Source: Candidatus Tanganyikabacteria bacterium (lineage in GTDB: Bacteria > Cyanobacteriota > Sericytochromatia > S15B-MN24 > VGJW01). From it: a stretch of 64,000 bases of DNA. The stretch covers positions 34,735 through 98,734 of the forward strand of contig VGJW01000011.1 in the NCBI GenBank assembly GCA_016867265.1, written 5' to 3'. Both the position numbers and the translations under genes were made by a program. The notes beneath the pieces are model-generated. The model saw only the letters and a list, made by a program, of their open reading frames with translations, was not told where the DNA came from and searched no databases. This document shows positions 24,645-33,979 of this stretch, in pieces; within the stretch, counting starts at the first letter, position 1; each line of letters opens with the position of its first letter.

Positions 24645-27371
24645 ATGACGAATGGCCTGTCTCCCGCCCCCGGTAGCTCAGCTGCGGTCTATACCCTGCA
24701 GGTCGGTCCCGTGCCGCGCAAGCTCGAGGGCTACTTCATGCGGCCCCAGTGCCTCTGGCTGGCCGTGGACTTCGCACGGGTCCACGAGGATGGCATGCCC
24801 GGGCAGGTGCGCCCCTTGCAGATTTGGGCGCCCCCCTCGGCCTGGCAGATTCCCGAGGACGAGAAGCCGCTGGTGCAGGCCCTCGTGCCCTTCCACAACC
24901 AGCACAAGGCGGCCATCGCAGACGCCCGGTGCCGTGGGATGCCGGTGCCCGATCCGCTGGTTCCCCGGATCATCGAGGGCCTGACCCGCTGCCACTTCGT
25001 CCGCGCGGAGATCCGGCCCGATTTGCCTGCCATCCTGCAGGCGCGGGCCATCTACGACCTGCCGCGCTTGCTTGAGCCCGACGGTACGCCCATCGCGACC
25101 GGAGCCCTGCTGCTGGGTCCCGAGGACAACATCTGGGCGTGGGTCGAGGGCGTGATTCGCCCTGTCCGTCCGGGTGAATCCCCTGGCCCCCTGCCCGAGG
25201 CCCTGGCGGACGAAGGTCCCGAAGAGCAGGCGCCCGAGGCGCTCCAGCACACCCACCCCAAGGTCGACCCCGTGCCCCGGCTGACCTTGCTCGAGGACAA
25301 CGATCGTCTGGTGGCGCGCCTGACCTTCCGCTACGGCGAGGCGACGCCCATCTCGCCGGGCGATCCCCGCCAAGCCGTCCCGGGCCAGCATGAGGGCCGT
25401 TGGGGCCACTGGCTGCGACGTCCGGAACGCGAGGCCACCCTGATGGAGCGCTTGCTCGAGACGGCGCTGGAGCCCCGTATGGCGGGTGTCTTCGTCGCCG
25501 AGGATGACGCCGCCCTAGACTTCCTGATGGACCACGCAGCCAAACTTCTGGCCGAGGGCTGGGAGATTTTCGGGCGCGAACGCCTGCGTCGGCTGCGCGT
25601 GACCGAGGAGCGTACGCGGGTCCGTGTCTCCGTATCGACGGGCATCGATTGGCTGGAGATCCGGTCGGACGTCATGCTGGGCGACCAACTGCTGGACGAG
25701 TTGACCCTGCTCGAGGCCTTGAAGGGACGCAGTCGCTACGTGCGCCTCGGGGATGGCAGTCACGCCCGGTTGCCCGAGGAATGGCTGCGACAGCAACGGG
25801 GGCTCGGTCCGGGAACGGCCCTGACGCGCCGCCTGCCCGGCTATCTCGCGACCGTGGTCGAGGACCTGCTCGCCTCCGCGGATGAGGCGGACCCCGATCC
25901 CCGCTGGCTGGCCTTCCGCGAACGTCTCGTCAACCGCGACGAGCTCGTCGCGGTTCCGGTGCCAGGCGGCCTCGACGGTGAGTTGCGCCCCTACCAGCGG
26001 CGCGGCCTCGACTTCTTGTCCTTCCTCTCGGACCACGGCCTGCATGGCATCCTTGCCGACGACATGGGCCTGGGCAAGACGATCCAGGCCATCAGCTGGA
26101 TATTGCGGGAGCACGAGCGGGGCGTGACGGCGCCGACCCTGCTGGTCGTGCCGACTTCGGTCATCTACAACTGGGAGCGCGAGCTCGAGCGTTTCGCCCC
26201 CAATCTCAAGGTCCTGGTCCTGCATGGCCCCGGCCGTCGGCCCTTCATCGCACGGGCGCCCGAGCATCACGTCGTCATCACCAGCTACAACCTGCTGCGC
26301 AGGGATCTGGGCTTCCTCATCGATCACAAGTGGCACGCGCTGATCCTGGACGAGGCCCACAACATCAAGAACCCCCACGCCCAGTCGGCCCAGGCTGCCC
26401 GGACGTTGCAGGCCCGCCACAGGCTGTGCCTGAGCGGAACCCCGCTCGAGAACCACCCGCTCGAACTGTGGAGCCTGTTCCATTTCCTGATGCCCGGCCT
26501 GCTGGGCACCGAACGCGAGTTCCGCCAGGCAACCACGGGCGCGGCAGCCACCGGCGACACGACACGTTGGGAGCGGCTGCGCCGCCGGACCTCGCCCTAT
26601 ATTCTCAGGCGCCTCAAGCGCGACGTCGCGACGGACCTGCCCCCCCGCAGCGAGATCGTCACGTGGTGCGAGTTGGGCGACGAGCAGCGTCGACTCTATG
26701 ACCAGACGCTGCAGTTGCTGCGCGGTGGGGTGCTCGAGGCCGTCGAGCGCCGGGGCGTCGGGGGCGCGCACCTGCATATCCTCGAGGCCCTCCTGCGGTT
26801 GCGACAGATCTGCTGCGCGCCCGCCCTGCTCGGCAGCGAGGCCGTCCAAGACGTCCCCTCCGCCAAGGTGGACGCCCTGCTCGAGTTGCTGGGGCAGGCC
26901 GTGGCGGAAAGTCACAGGGTCTTGGTGTTCTCGCAGTTCGTCAGGGTGTTGCAGTTGCTGAGGCCTCGCATCGAAGCCTTGGGCATGGCGACCGAATACC
27001 TCGACGGGCAGACGCGCGACCGCCTCGAGCGTGTCGAGCGGTTCAACCAGGGGACGACACCGGTCTTCCTGATCAGCCTCAAGGCCGGCGGAACGGGTCT
27101 CAACCTGACGGGGGCCGACTACGTCGTCCACTTCGACCCGTGGTGGAATCCGGCTGTCGAGGACCAAGCCACGGACCGGGCACACCGCATCGGCCAGACT
27201 CGCCACGTCTTCAGCTACAAGCTGATCGCCCGCGGCACGATCGAGGAGAAGGTCCTGCAGTTGCAAGCGCGCAAGCGCCAGATGGTCCAGGAAGTCCTGT
27301 CGGAAGGCACGATCTCGTCGTCGCTGACGGCCGATGACGTCCGTTACCTCTTCGAGGTCGAGGCGCGTTGA
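24645..27371 (+). CDS. SNF2/RapA-family DEAD-like ATPase
   Basis: 908 residues. The first 430 residues are a family-specific N-terminal region of unknown fold. The Snf2 motor follows: I GILADDMGLGKTIQA, Ia VVPTSVIYNW, II LILDEAHNIKN, III LSGTPLENHPLELWS, V SLKAGGTGLNLTGADYVVH and VI DRAHRIGQTRHV. These double-stranded-DNA translocases remodel protein-DNA or stalled transcription complexes; the layout is like the bacterial SNF2 proteins found in many phyla rather than RapA proper (no Tudor-like domains seen). The alpha/beta hydrolase gene overlaps the stop codon. Confidence 0.92.
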   Translation: MTNGLSPAPGSSAAVYTLQVGPVPRKLEGYFMRPQCLWLAVDFARVHEDGMPGQVRPLQIWAPPSAWQIPEDEKPLVQALVPFHNQHKAAIADARCRGMPVPDPLVPRIIEGLTRCHFVRAEIRPDLPAILQARAIYDLPRLLEPDGTPIATGALLLGPEDNIWAWVEGVIRPVRPGESPGPLPEALADEGPEEQAPEALQHTHPKVDPVPRLTLLEDNDRLVARLTFRYGEATPISPGDPRQAVPGQHEGRWGHWLRRPEREATLMERLLETALEPRMAGVFVAEDDAALDFLMDHAAKLLAEGWEIFGRERLRRLRVTEERTRVRVSVSTGIDWLEIRSDVMLGDQLLDELTLLEALKGRSRYVRLGDGSHARLPEEWLRQQRGLGPGTALTRRLPGYLATVVEDLLASADEADPDPRWLAFRERLVNRDELVAVPVPGGLDGELRPYQRRGLDFLSFLSDHGLHGILADDMGLGKTIQAISWILREHERGVTAPTLLVVPTSVIYNWERELERFAPNLKVLVLHGPGRRPFIARAPEHHVVITSYNLLRRDLGFLIDHKWHALILDEAHNIKNPHAQSAQAARTLQARHRLCLSGTPLENHPLELWSLFHFLMPGLLGTEREFRQATTGAAATGDTTRWERLRRRTSPYILRRLKRDVATDLPPRSEIVTWCELGDEQRRLYDQTLQLLRGGVLEAVERRGVGGAHLHILEALLRLRQICCAPALLGSEAVQDVPSAKVDALLELLGQAVAESHRVLVFSQFVRVLQLLRPRIEALGMATEYLDGQTRDRLERVERFNQGTTPVFLISLKAGGTGLNLTGADYVVHFDPWWNPAVEDQATDRAHRIGQTRHVFSYKLIARGTIEEKVLQLQARKRQMVQEVLSEGTISSSLTADDVRYLFEVEAR

Positions 27372-28003
27372 ACGTCCGGGTCCCTGCGCCGCACGGGGAA
27401 CTGGAGGGCATCCACTGGGTTCCGGAGCAGCCTTGGGCCGCAGCCGTCGTGTGTCATCCCCACCCCCTGCACGGCGGAACGATGCACAACCATGTCACGT
27501 TTCGCGTGGCCGATGCCATGCGGCAGGCGGGTATGACGGTCCTGCGGTTCAACTTCCGTGGCGTGGGACGGTCAGCCGGCAAGCACGGTGGTGGTACGGC
27601 CGAGCGTGAAGACGTCCGGGCGGGCCTCGATTGGCTGGCATCGAAGCATCCCGGACTGCCCCTCTGGGTGGGTGGCTTCTCATTCGGGTCCGTCGTGGGC
27701 CTCACCGAGGGGGACGCGGATCCGCGGGTCACGGGCCTGCTGGGTGTCGGCGTGCCGCTGGTCCGAGGTTGGGACACCGGCCCTCTGGTGGGCAGCCGGA
27801 AGCCGAGAGCGCTCCTTTGCGGGGGGGAAGACGAGTTTGCCCCGGATGTTGCCTCGTGGTTCGCCTCTGTCCCCCCGCCGGTGCGAACGTGGCTCATTCC
27901 CGGCGCCGACCATCTGTTCAACCGGGAGCGCAAGGCCCTTGACGGCGCCTTGTCCGAAGCCGTGGCTTGGCTGCGCGATGTTACGGCAGGCAAGGAATCG
28001 TAA
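27368..28003 (+). CDS. Alpha/beta hydrolase
   Basis: 211 residues starting at a TTG that overlaps the SNF2 stop (TTGA), so translated by coupling. The small alpha/beta hydrolase type with CHPHPLHGGTMHN, FNFRGVGRSAG, a nucleophile elbow GGFSFGS (Ser near 100) and a final His in PGADHLF. Similar small hydrolases are often annotated as dienelactone-hydrolase-like or X-Pro peptidase-like. Substrate unknown. Confidence 0.85.
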   Translation: MNVRVPAPHGELEGIHWVPEQPWAAAVVCHPHPLHGGTMHNHVTFRVADAMRQAGMTVLRFNFRGVGRSAGKHGGGTAEREDVRAGLDWLASKHPGLPLWVGGFSFGSVVGLTEGDADPRVTGLLGVGVPLVRGWDTGPLVGSRKPRALLCGGEDEFAPDVASWFASVPPPVRTWLIPGADHLFNRERKALDGALSEAVAWLRDVTAGKES

Positions 28004-28063
28004 AGCCGGGCGTCATGGCCAGCGCGCATTGGGTATGATGCCCGGGTCCCTGAAAGTCAGCCC

Positions 28064-28912
28064 TTGAAGTCCCCAAGTCGCACCGTCCAGCTGGACCCAC
28101 CGGGTCGTCCTCGTCGCCGCGGACGCCTGCTGCTTCTCGGGCCGCTGCAGATCCCCTCCCTCGGGCGTACGCGCACCGTGGCGATCTACCTGCCCCCGGG
28201 TTACGACCCGAAGGGCACGGCCCGCTACCCCGTGACCTACCTGTTCGATGGGCAGAACCTCTTCGATCCCTTCACGTCGTTCTCGGGCGACTGGGAAGTG
28301 GACCTCACGGTGGACCGTCTGACCGAGGAGAGTCGCTTCCGCACGGGCATCACGGTGGGGATCTACAACGGCGAAGGACACCGGATCAGCGAGCAGAGCC
28401 CTTGGCCCGATGCCCACTACGGCTGTACGGGCGAGGGCGACAAGTTCATCGACTGGGTCGCAGGCGGCCTTCAGGACGAGATCAACCATCGCTTCCTGAC
28501 CCTGACAGGTCCGGCGAACACCGGCATCGGCGGGTCGTCCATGGGCGGCCTGACAGCCCTGTACGCGTTGTTCCGCCGCCCCGACACCTTCGGTCGTGCG
28601 CTGGTGATGTCCCCCTCTCTCTGGTTCGCGCGCGGTGCCATCTTCGATTACGTGGCAGCCGCCGCGGCGCGGCCCAAGGGTTCCCGCGTCTACCTGGACT
28701 TCGGAGGCCGGGAGATGCGTGCCGGCCCCGGCACGAGGCTGCTGCGGGACGCCCGCATCATGAAGGAGCTCCTGCTTTCGGTCGGCTTCACGGCTGGGGA
28801 AGACCTCATGTGGGTCGAGGACCCGACGGGCATCCACAATGAAGCGTGCTGGGCGGCTCGCCTGCCCCGGGCCTTGAGTTTCCTGTGGCCGGCGACGACC
28901 CAGGACGACTGA
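28064..28912 (+). CDS. Esterase-D/Fes-like alpha/beta hydrolase
   Basis: 282 residues from a TTG. Putative esterase family: YLPPGYDPKG, YLFDGQNLFD, nucleophile GIGGSSMGGLTALYA (Ser near 157), and a C-terminal HNEACWAARLP supplying the His. No signal peptide. TATGAT (28034-28039) may be its -10, with a 24-base gap to the TTG, so a short leader. Members include ferric-enterobactin esterases and feruloyl esterases, so the substrate is open. Confidence 0.8.
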   Translation: MKSPSRTVQLDPPGRPRRRGRLLLLGPLQIPSLGRTRTVAIYLPPGYDPKGTARYPVTYLFDGQNLFDPFTSFSGDWEVDLTVDRLTEESRFRTGITVGIYNGEGHRISEQSPWPDAHYGCTGEGDKFIDWVAGGLQDEINHRFLTLTGPANTGIGGSSMGGLTALYALFRRPDTFGRALVMSPSLWFARGAIFDYVAAAAARPKGSRVYLDFGGREMRAGPGTRLLRDARIMKELLLSVGFTAGEDLMWVEDPTGIHNEACWAARLPRALSFLWPATTQDD

Positions 28913-28961
28913 CCGACCGCGATCAGGTACTATGGGGCCCTGTTCTTCGGAGGCCCGGACC

Positions 28962-30296
28962 ATGCCTGTGACCACGCCCGACCTGACGGCCACGCTCGAG
29001 GCCGCGATCGCCGCCTCCCCTGCCGATGCCACGGAATTCATCCTGACGGATTCCCGGGAAGAGCTGACGCGATTCGGGGACAACGCCATCACCCAGAACG
29101 TGGCGAAGCAGGTCCGCACTCTGTCCATCCGGGTCCAGCATCAGGGACGCGAGGCGCGGGTCGACACCACCCAGCTGCACGAGAAGGGCATCCGCGACGC
29201 CATCCAGGACGCGCTCGGACTGGCGGCCCTGCAGGAGCCGGATCCGGCCATGATGCCGATGCTCCAGGGTCCGCAAGCCTATCGCACGCAGCCGGACCGC
29301 GGCATGCGGGACGGCTCGCCCGAGGACAGGGCCGCCCATGCGGGCCTGGCTGTCCGTCTGTGTCTTGAAGCGGGCGCGCGTGCCGCCGGCATTTCGGCCC
29401 AGACGCGGACCCGCGTCGTGATCCTGAACAGCCGCGGCGTTCATGCCGATGCGACGACGCAGCGCTGCGAGTATTCGGTCACCGCCGACAAGGACGACGG
29501 TTCCGGATGGGCCAAGCAAGTGGTCAGCAACCCTGACCTCGTCGACGCCGAGGCCATCGCCCAGCGGGCCGTGGGCAAGGCGCTGGCCAGTCGTCATCAT
29601 CGCCCGTTGCCGCCAGGCCATTATCCCGTCGTCCTCGAGGCCGCGGCCGTGGCCGACCTCGTGCGCATGTTCCCGTGGATGGCCTTCAATGCCCTCGACT
29701 ACCTTGAAGGCCGCCACTTCGCCCTGAACCGGATGGGCGAGCGGTTCTTCGACCCCAAGCTGACCATCGTCGACGACATCGTCGAGGTCCCCGGCCTTCC
29801 CTTCGACTACGAGGGCGTTCCCCGCCAGCGCGTGGCGCTCATCGAGGAAGGCAAGTTCTCGGGCCTGGTCCACGACCGCGCGACGGCCGCCCGGGCCGGA
29901 GTTTCGCCGACCGGCCACGGCGGTCCGGCTCCCAATCCCTACGGCGCCTATGCCTCCCACCTGATCGTCGCACCGGGGGTCGTCAGGGACGAAGACCTGG
30001 TCCGCGGCCTCGACAAGGGCCTGCTGGTCACCCAGTTGCACTACTTGAACGTGGTAGACAGGATGGACCTGTCGGTAACGGGCATGACGCGCAGCGGCAC
30101 GTTCTGGGTGGAGAAGGGCGAGATTGCCTATCCCGTCGAGAACATGCGCTTCACGGACTCCCTGATTCACATGCTGGGTTCCATCGACGCCCTGTCACGG
30201 GACCGCGAGTGGGCCGCCGCCTTCTGGGAAGGCACCTCCCTCGCTCCCGCGATGCGCCTGCCCCGCATGCACTTCTCCAGCCCTGCCGGCTTCTGA
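28962..30296 (+). CDS. tldE: TldE/PmbA subunit of the TldD/E metalloprotease
   Basis: 444 residues from the ATG at 28962, chosen because CGGAGG (28948-28953) lies eight bases upstream; an upstream in-frame ATG at 28932 overlaps the likely -10 TACTAT (28928-28933). TldE is the non-catalytic half of a heterodimeric protease that clips unfolded or modified peptides, for example in microcin maturation. It has the modulator-of-gyrase fold and lacks the HExxxH motif, as expected. tldD follows after 19 bp. Confidence 0.88.
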   Translation: MPVTTPDLTATLEAAIAASPADATEFILTDSREELTRFGDNAITQNVAKQVRTLSIRVQHQGREARVDTTQLHEKGIRDAIQDALGLAALQEPDPAMMPMLQGPQAYRTQPDRGMRDGSPEDRAAHAGLAVRLCLEAGARAAGISAQTRTRVVILNSRGVHADATTQRCEYSVTADKDDGSGWAKQVVSNPDLVDAEAIAQRAVGKALASRHHRPLPPGHYPVVLEAAAVADLVRMFPWMAFNALDYLEGRHFALNRMGERFFDPKLTIVDDIVEVPGLPFDYEGVPRQRVALIEEGKFSGLVHDRATAARAGVSPTGHGGPAPNPYGAYASHLIVAPGVVRDEDLVRGLDKGLLVTQLHYLNVVDRMDLSVTGMTRSGTFWVEKGEIAYPVENMRFTDSLIHMLGSIDALSRDREWAAAFWEGTSLAPAMRLPRMHFSSPAGF

Positions 30297-30315
30297 TCGC
30301 AGGAAGGATACGAGG

Positions 30316-31812
30316 ATGACGCCCACGACCCTTGCCCCCGTCGCCGCCGACCAGTTGGTCAGCCAAGCGCGCGACTTGTCCACGGCCGCCCTGAATGCGG
30401 CGCAGGTGGCTGGCGCGACCTATGCGGACGTCCGCATCGTCCATACCTTGCGCGAGCGCATCATTCTGAAGAACGGTCAGATCGGTGAACTGGAGCGCAG
30501 CCACGATGTCGGAACCGGCGTCCGTGTAATCGCCGAGGGTGCGTGGGGCTTCGCCTCGACACCCGACCTCACGCCGGAAGCCCTGGTGGATGCCGCCAAG
30601 ATGGCGGTCCGCGTCGCCCGGGCCAGCGCGACCGTCCGCCAGCATCCCGTTCGCCTTGCCCACGAACGTCCTGTCCGGGATCGCTGGCAGACGCCGTGCC
30701 AGATCGATCCCTTTCGCGTGCCCCTCGAGGTCAAGATTGCCCACCTCCGGGAGATCGACGCCATCCTGCGTGAGCGGTCGGAGATTGTCGTCGCCGAATC
30801 CACCATCGAGTCGATGCGCGAACGCCAGTGGTTCGCCACGACCGAAGGCACCTTCATCGACCAGGAAATCACGCGCTGCGGGGGGGGCTTCGAGGTCACG
30901 GCCGTAGGCAACGGTGACGCCCAGACCCGGTCCTTCCCGGCATCGTTCCGTGGCCACCACAAGACGATGGGCTACGAGATCGTGCCCGCCCTCAAGCTCG
31001 TCGAGAACGCGGCACGCATCCGGGACGAGGCCATCGATCTGCTGACCGCACCAGCGTGCCCGGGCGGCCGCAACGACGTCATCCTGATGGGAGGCCAGCT
31101 TTGCCTGCAGATCCACGAGTCCGTCGGTCATCCCAACGAGCTCGACCGGGTCCTGGGCATGGAGAGCAACTACGCCGGCGTCTCGTTCTGCACCCCCGAG
31201 AAGCAAGGCAAGTTCCGCTACGGCTCCGAAGTCGTGAACCTCGTGGCCGACGGCACGGTGCCGGGCGGCCTCGCGACCGCAGGCTACGATGATGACGGGG
31301 TTGCAGCGCAGCGCTGGCACGTGGTCCGTGACGGCATCCATCAGGGCTACTTCACCAACAGGGAGCTGTGTGCGCGGATCGGCGAAAACCGATCCAACGG
31401 CTGCAACCGCGCCGAGGGTTGGAGCAACATCCCCATCGTCCGCATCCCCAATCTGTCCCTGATGCCGGGCACCTGGGATTTCGACGCGTTGATCGCCGAC
31501 ACCAAGGACGGCATCCTGATGGATACCAACCGCTCCTGGTCCATCGACCAGATGCGCCTCAACTTCCAGTTCGGCTGCGAGATCGCCTGGGAAATCAAGG
31601 ATGGCAAGCGAGGCCGGCTGCTGCGCAACCCGAATTACCAGGGCATCACCCCCGAATTCTGGAACAGTTGCGACGCCATTTGCGACAACCGCTGGTTCGA
31701 CCTCTGGTCGGTCATCAACTGTGGCAAGGGGCAACCCGGCCAAACGGCGGAAATGAGCCACGGCTCGAGCCCGGCCCGGTTCCGTGGCGTCGTCACGGGC
31801 GTGACGACCTAA
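30316..31812 (+). CDS. tldD: TldD metalloprotease subunit
   Basis: 498 residues. The catalytic subunit of the TldD/E protease, with zinc motif LQIHESVGHPNELDR (HExxxH) near residue 268 and the third-ligand region NRELCARIGENRSNGCNR. The order tldE-tldD in one operon is the simplest arrangement. No RiPP precursor or modification gene was recognised nearby, so housekeeping peptide clearance is more likely than a specific maturation role. Confidence 0.9.
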   Translation: MTPTTLAPVAADQLVSQARDLSTAALNAAQVAGATYADVRIVHTLRERIILKNGQIGELERSHDVGTGVRVIAEGAWGFASTPDLTPEALVDAAKMAVRVARASATVRQHPVRLAHERPVRDRWQTPCQIDPFRVPLEVKIAHLREIDAILRERSEIVVAESTIESMRERQWFATTEGTFIDQEITRCGGGFEVTAVGNGDAQTRSFPASFRGHHKTMGYEIVPALKLVENAARIRDEAIDLLTAPACPGGRNDVILMGGQLCLQIHESVGHPNELDRVLGMESNYAGVSFCTPEKQGKFRYGSEVVNLVADGTVPGGLATAGYDDDGVAAQRWHVVRDGIHQGYFTNRELCARIGENRSNGCNRAEGWSNIPIVRIPNLSLMPGTWDFDALIADTKDGILMDTNRSWSIDQMRLNFQFGCEIAWEIKDGKRGRLLRNPNYQGITPEFWNSCDAICDNRWFDLWSVINCGKGQPGQTAEMSHGSSPARFRGVVTGVTT

Positions 31813-31818
31813 CCCTTC

Positions 31819-31862
31819 GTTAGATATTTCTTGACCTTTTCTTGGGCAGGTCTTGCGTCTTT
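31819..31862 (+). promoter_or_regulatory. Pho-box-like 11-bp direct repeats upstream of the 31884 lipoprotein
   Basis: The clearest example: four consecutive 11-mers at 31819, 31830, 31841 and 31852, GTTAGATATTT, CTTGACCTTTT, CTTGGGCAGGT and CTTGCGTCTTT. It begins 7 bp after the tldD stop. CTTGACCT matches the cyanobacterial Pho-box unit CTTAACCT at seven of eight positions. Confidence 0.6.
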
Positions 31863-31883
31863 GCGGACGACAACCCAACCAAG

Positions 31884-32597
31884 ATGCCCTCACCGACCCG
31901 ATCCCCGATGGCCAGGCTCGCCTGGACCCTCGTCCTGCTGGCGACGGCGTGCGGTCAGGCTCCCTCCGCCTCGACCGGCCTCAGGACGAATCCGGCCCAG
32001 GCACCCGCACCTGCTGCCCGCATGCCGGCAGCCACGCCTGCCCCGGCGCCGGCATCCGCTGCCGACCCTGGGGATATCTCGAAGAATCCTTTCGTGGTCT
32101 GGGTCAAGAAGGCCTACCCGCGGGAAGCGGCACAGATCATCACGCGCTACCTCGCCGATGACGGCAAGGGTGACCACGATCGGCAGGTCTTCCGGGACCA
32201 AGCCATCACCCAGGTCGCCGCCGAGGTCCTCAAGAACTGCGCCAAGGGACTGCCGGCCGGCCTTTCAGCCAAGCGCGTGGGGCCTGCCGTCATCTGCTCC
32301 GGCATCGTCGAGCAGCAAGGCCACAAGATTTCCGTCCGCTTCGAGTTCGTCGTCTACGCCCGCAGCGACGGAAACCTGGTCATCGACCAACCGGCTTCAT
32401 CCATCGGCGCTCAGGTTCAGGGCTTCGACCTGCTGGTCCGCCTGTTCGGCGGGGATCTTCGCGGCAAGGTCCGTGACGAGATCATGAAGCAACTGCGCGT
32501 CGAGGGGCCCAAGGCCGCAGCCAGCCAACCCGGCCTGCGCTGGTTCCCCGAGGGCTACTTCGTCCTGGACCCTGGCTTCGCCTTCGTCAGCATGTAG
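31884..32597 (+). CDS. Lipoprotein of unknown function
   Basis: 237 residues from the ATG at 31884 (an ATG at 31908 is also possible). The signal peptide MARLAWTLVLLATAC ends in a weak lipobox (LATAC). An Ala/Pro linker of about 45 residues leads to a 170-residue domain with regular alternation of basic and hydrophobic residues and a stretch VKVRDEIMKQL. No family recognised. Its upstream repeats suggest control by the same regulator as the S8 protease lipoprotein and two other genes here. Confidence 0.72.
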   Translation: MPSPTRSPMARLAWTLVLLATACGQAPSASTGLRTNPAQAPAPAARMPAATPAPAPASAADPGDISKNPFVVWVKKAYPREAAQIITRYLADDGKGDHDRQVFRDQAITQVAAEVLKNCAKGLPAGLSAKRVGPAVICSGIVEQQGHKISVRFEFVVYARSDGNLVIDQPASSIGAQVQGFDLLVRLFGGDLRGKVRDEIMKQLRVEGPKAAASQPGLRWFPEGYFVLDPGFAFVSM

Positions 32598-32656
32598 GTC
32601 CATCGCTCTTGCCATCAGGCCCCCTTCGCAGCCCCCTACTCTCCGGACAAGCCCAG

Positions 32657-33979
32657 ATGACAGTCGACCGCCAGCACTTCCGCACCCTGCTCGCCGAAGG
32701 CGTCGCCATACCGACCGTGAGCATGGACCCTGACCGGGCCGCAGACATGGCGCGCGGCGCGGAGTGGGCAGCCGAGACCATCCGCAGCCTGGGTGGCGAG
32801 GCCACGATCTTGCGCACGTCCGGTTGGCCGACGGTCCACGGCCGCTTCAGGGCCGAAGGTGCGACGCGATCGATCGCCATCTACAACCATCTGGATGTCC
32901 AGCCGGCCAACGAACCCGAGTGGAGGACCGAACCGTTCGTCCTGACCGAGGTCGGCGACACTTGGTACGGTCGGGGCGCGACCGATGACAAGGGTCCTGC
33001 ACTGGCGGCGCTCTTCGCCGCGGCCCGGAGCCGACAGGCAGGTGTCCCTCTCGATATCCACTTCATCTGGGAGTTCGAGGAAGAAATCGGCAGCCCGAAC
33101 TTCGACGAAGCCTTGGCCCGCATTCCCGGCCCCTTCGACTCCGTACTGGTCTCGGACACGATCTGGATCTCACGTGACGTGCCCGCAAGCCCGCTCGGGC
33201 TACGCGGCATGCAGACCTTCACCTTGAACCTGCGCACCGCAAGCCATGACACGCATTCAGGCCTGGTCGGCGGTGCCGCGCGGAATCCGCTACTGGAACT
33301 TGCCGAACTCATCGCGGCCATGGTCGACGCGGAATCCGGCCGCGTGAAAATCCCCGGCTTCTACGATGGCGTCCGCCAGACGGACGAGGCGACGCTCGAG
33401 GGCTTCGTGCGGGCAGGATTCGATGTGGAGCGGTTCCGCAAGGCGCACGGCCTGACGAGCCTGCGTGACCTCGACCCGCGCATCGTGACCCAGAAGTTGT
33501 GGACCCTGCCGACCATGGAGCTCCATGGCCTCGCCGGCGGTTATCAGGGACCGGGCGTGAAGTCCGCGGTCCCGCCGTGGGGGGAAGCCAAGATGAGCAT
33601 GCGCCTCGTGCCCGACATGACGGCAGAAGGTGCCTTGGCACGCGTCCGCGACTTCGTCTCGGTCCACCATCCCGAGGTCGAGGTGGTTGCAGGACCGGGC
33701 CTGGAACCCTACATGTGTCCGTCGGATGCCGCGCAGATTCCCCACCTCGCCGCAGCCCTCAAGCACGCCTTCGGCAAGGAGCCTGCCTTCGTGCGTGAGG
33801 GCGGCAGCATCGGCGCGGTCGTGCGGATGGCCAGACATTGGCAGTGCCCGGTGCTTTTCATGGGCCTGTCCCTGCCCGAGCACGGCTACCACGCGCCCAA
33901 TGAGAACTTCGACTGGCCTATGGCCCAAGGCGGTATCGCCGCCTTCGAGCACTACTTCCGCTCGCAGGGAACCTGCTGA
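32657..33979 (+). CDS. M20-family dipeptidase
   Basis: 440 residues from the ATG at 32657. A di-zinc cytoplasmic peptidase of the CNDP/PepV-like group. Metal ligands: His and Asp in IYNHLDVQP, Asp in GRGATDDKGP, catalytic Glu pair in EFEEEIGS and His in LPEHGYHAPNE. The SHDTHSGLVGG loop belongs to the dimerisation/lid domain. TACTCT (32637-32642) could be its -10 with a short leader. The gene runs 28 bp into the 3' end of the convergent epimerase. Confidence 0.9.
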   Translation: MTVDRQHFRTLLAEGVAIPTVSMDPDRAADMARGAEWAAETIRSLGGEATILRTSGWPTVHGRFRAEGATRSIAIYNHLDVQPANEPEWRTEPFVLTEVGDTWYGRGATDDKGPALAALFAAARSRQAGVPLDIHFIWEFEEEIGSPNFDEALARIPGPFDSVLVSDTIWISRDVPASPLGLRGMQTFTLNLRTASHDTHSGLVGGAARNPLLELAELIAAMVDAESGRVKIPGFYDGVRQTDEATLEGFVRAGFDVERFRKAHGLTSLRDLDPRIVTQKLWTLPTMELHGLAGGYQGPGVKSAVPPWGEAKMSMRLVPDMTAEGALARVRDFVSVHHPEVEVVAGPGLEPYMCPSDAAQIPHLAAALKHAFGKEPAFVREGGSIGAVVRMARHWQCPVLFMGLSLPEHGYHAPNENFDWPMAQGGIAAFEHYFRSQGTC

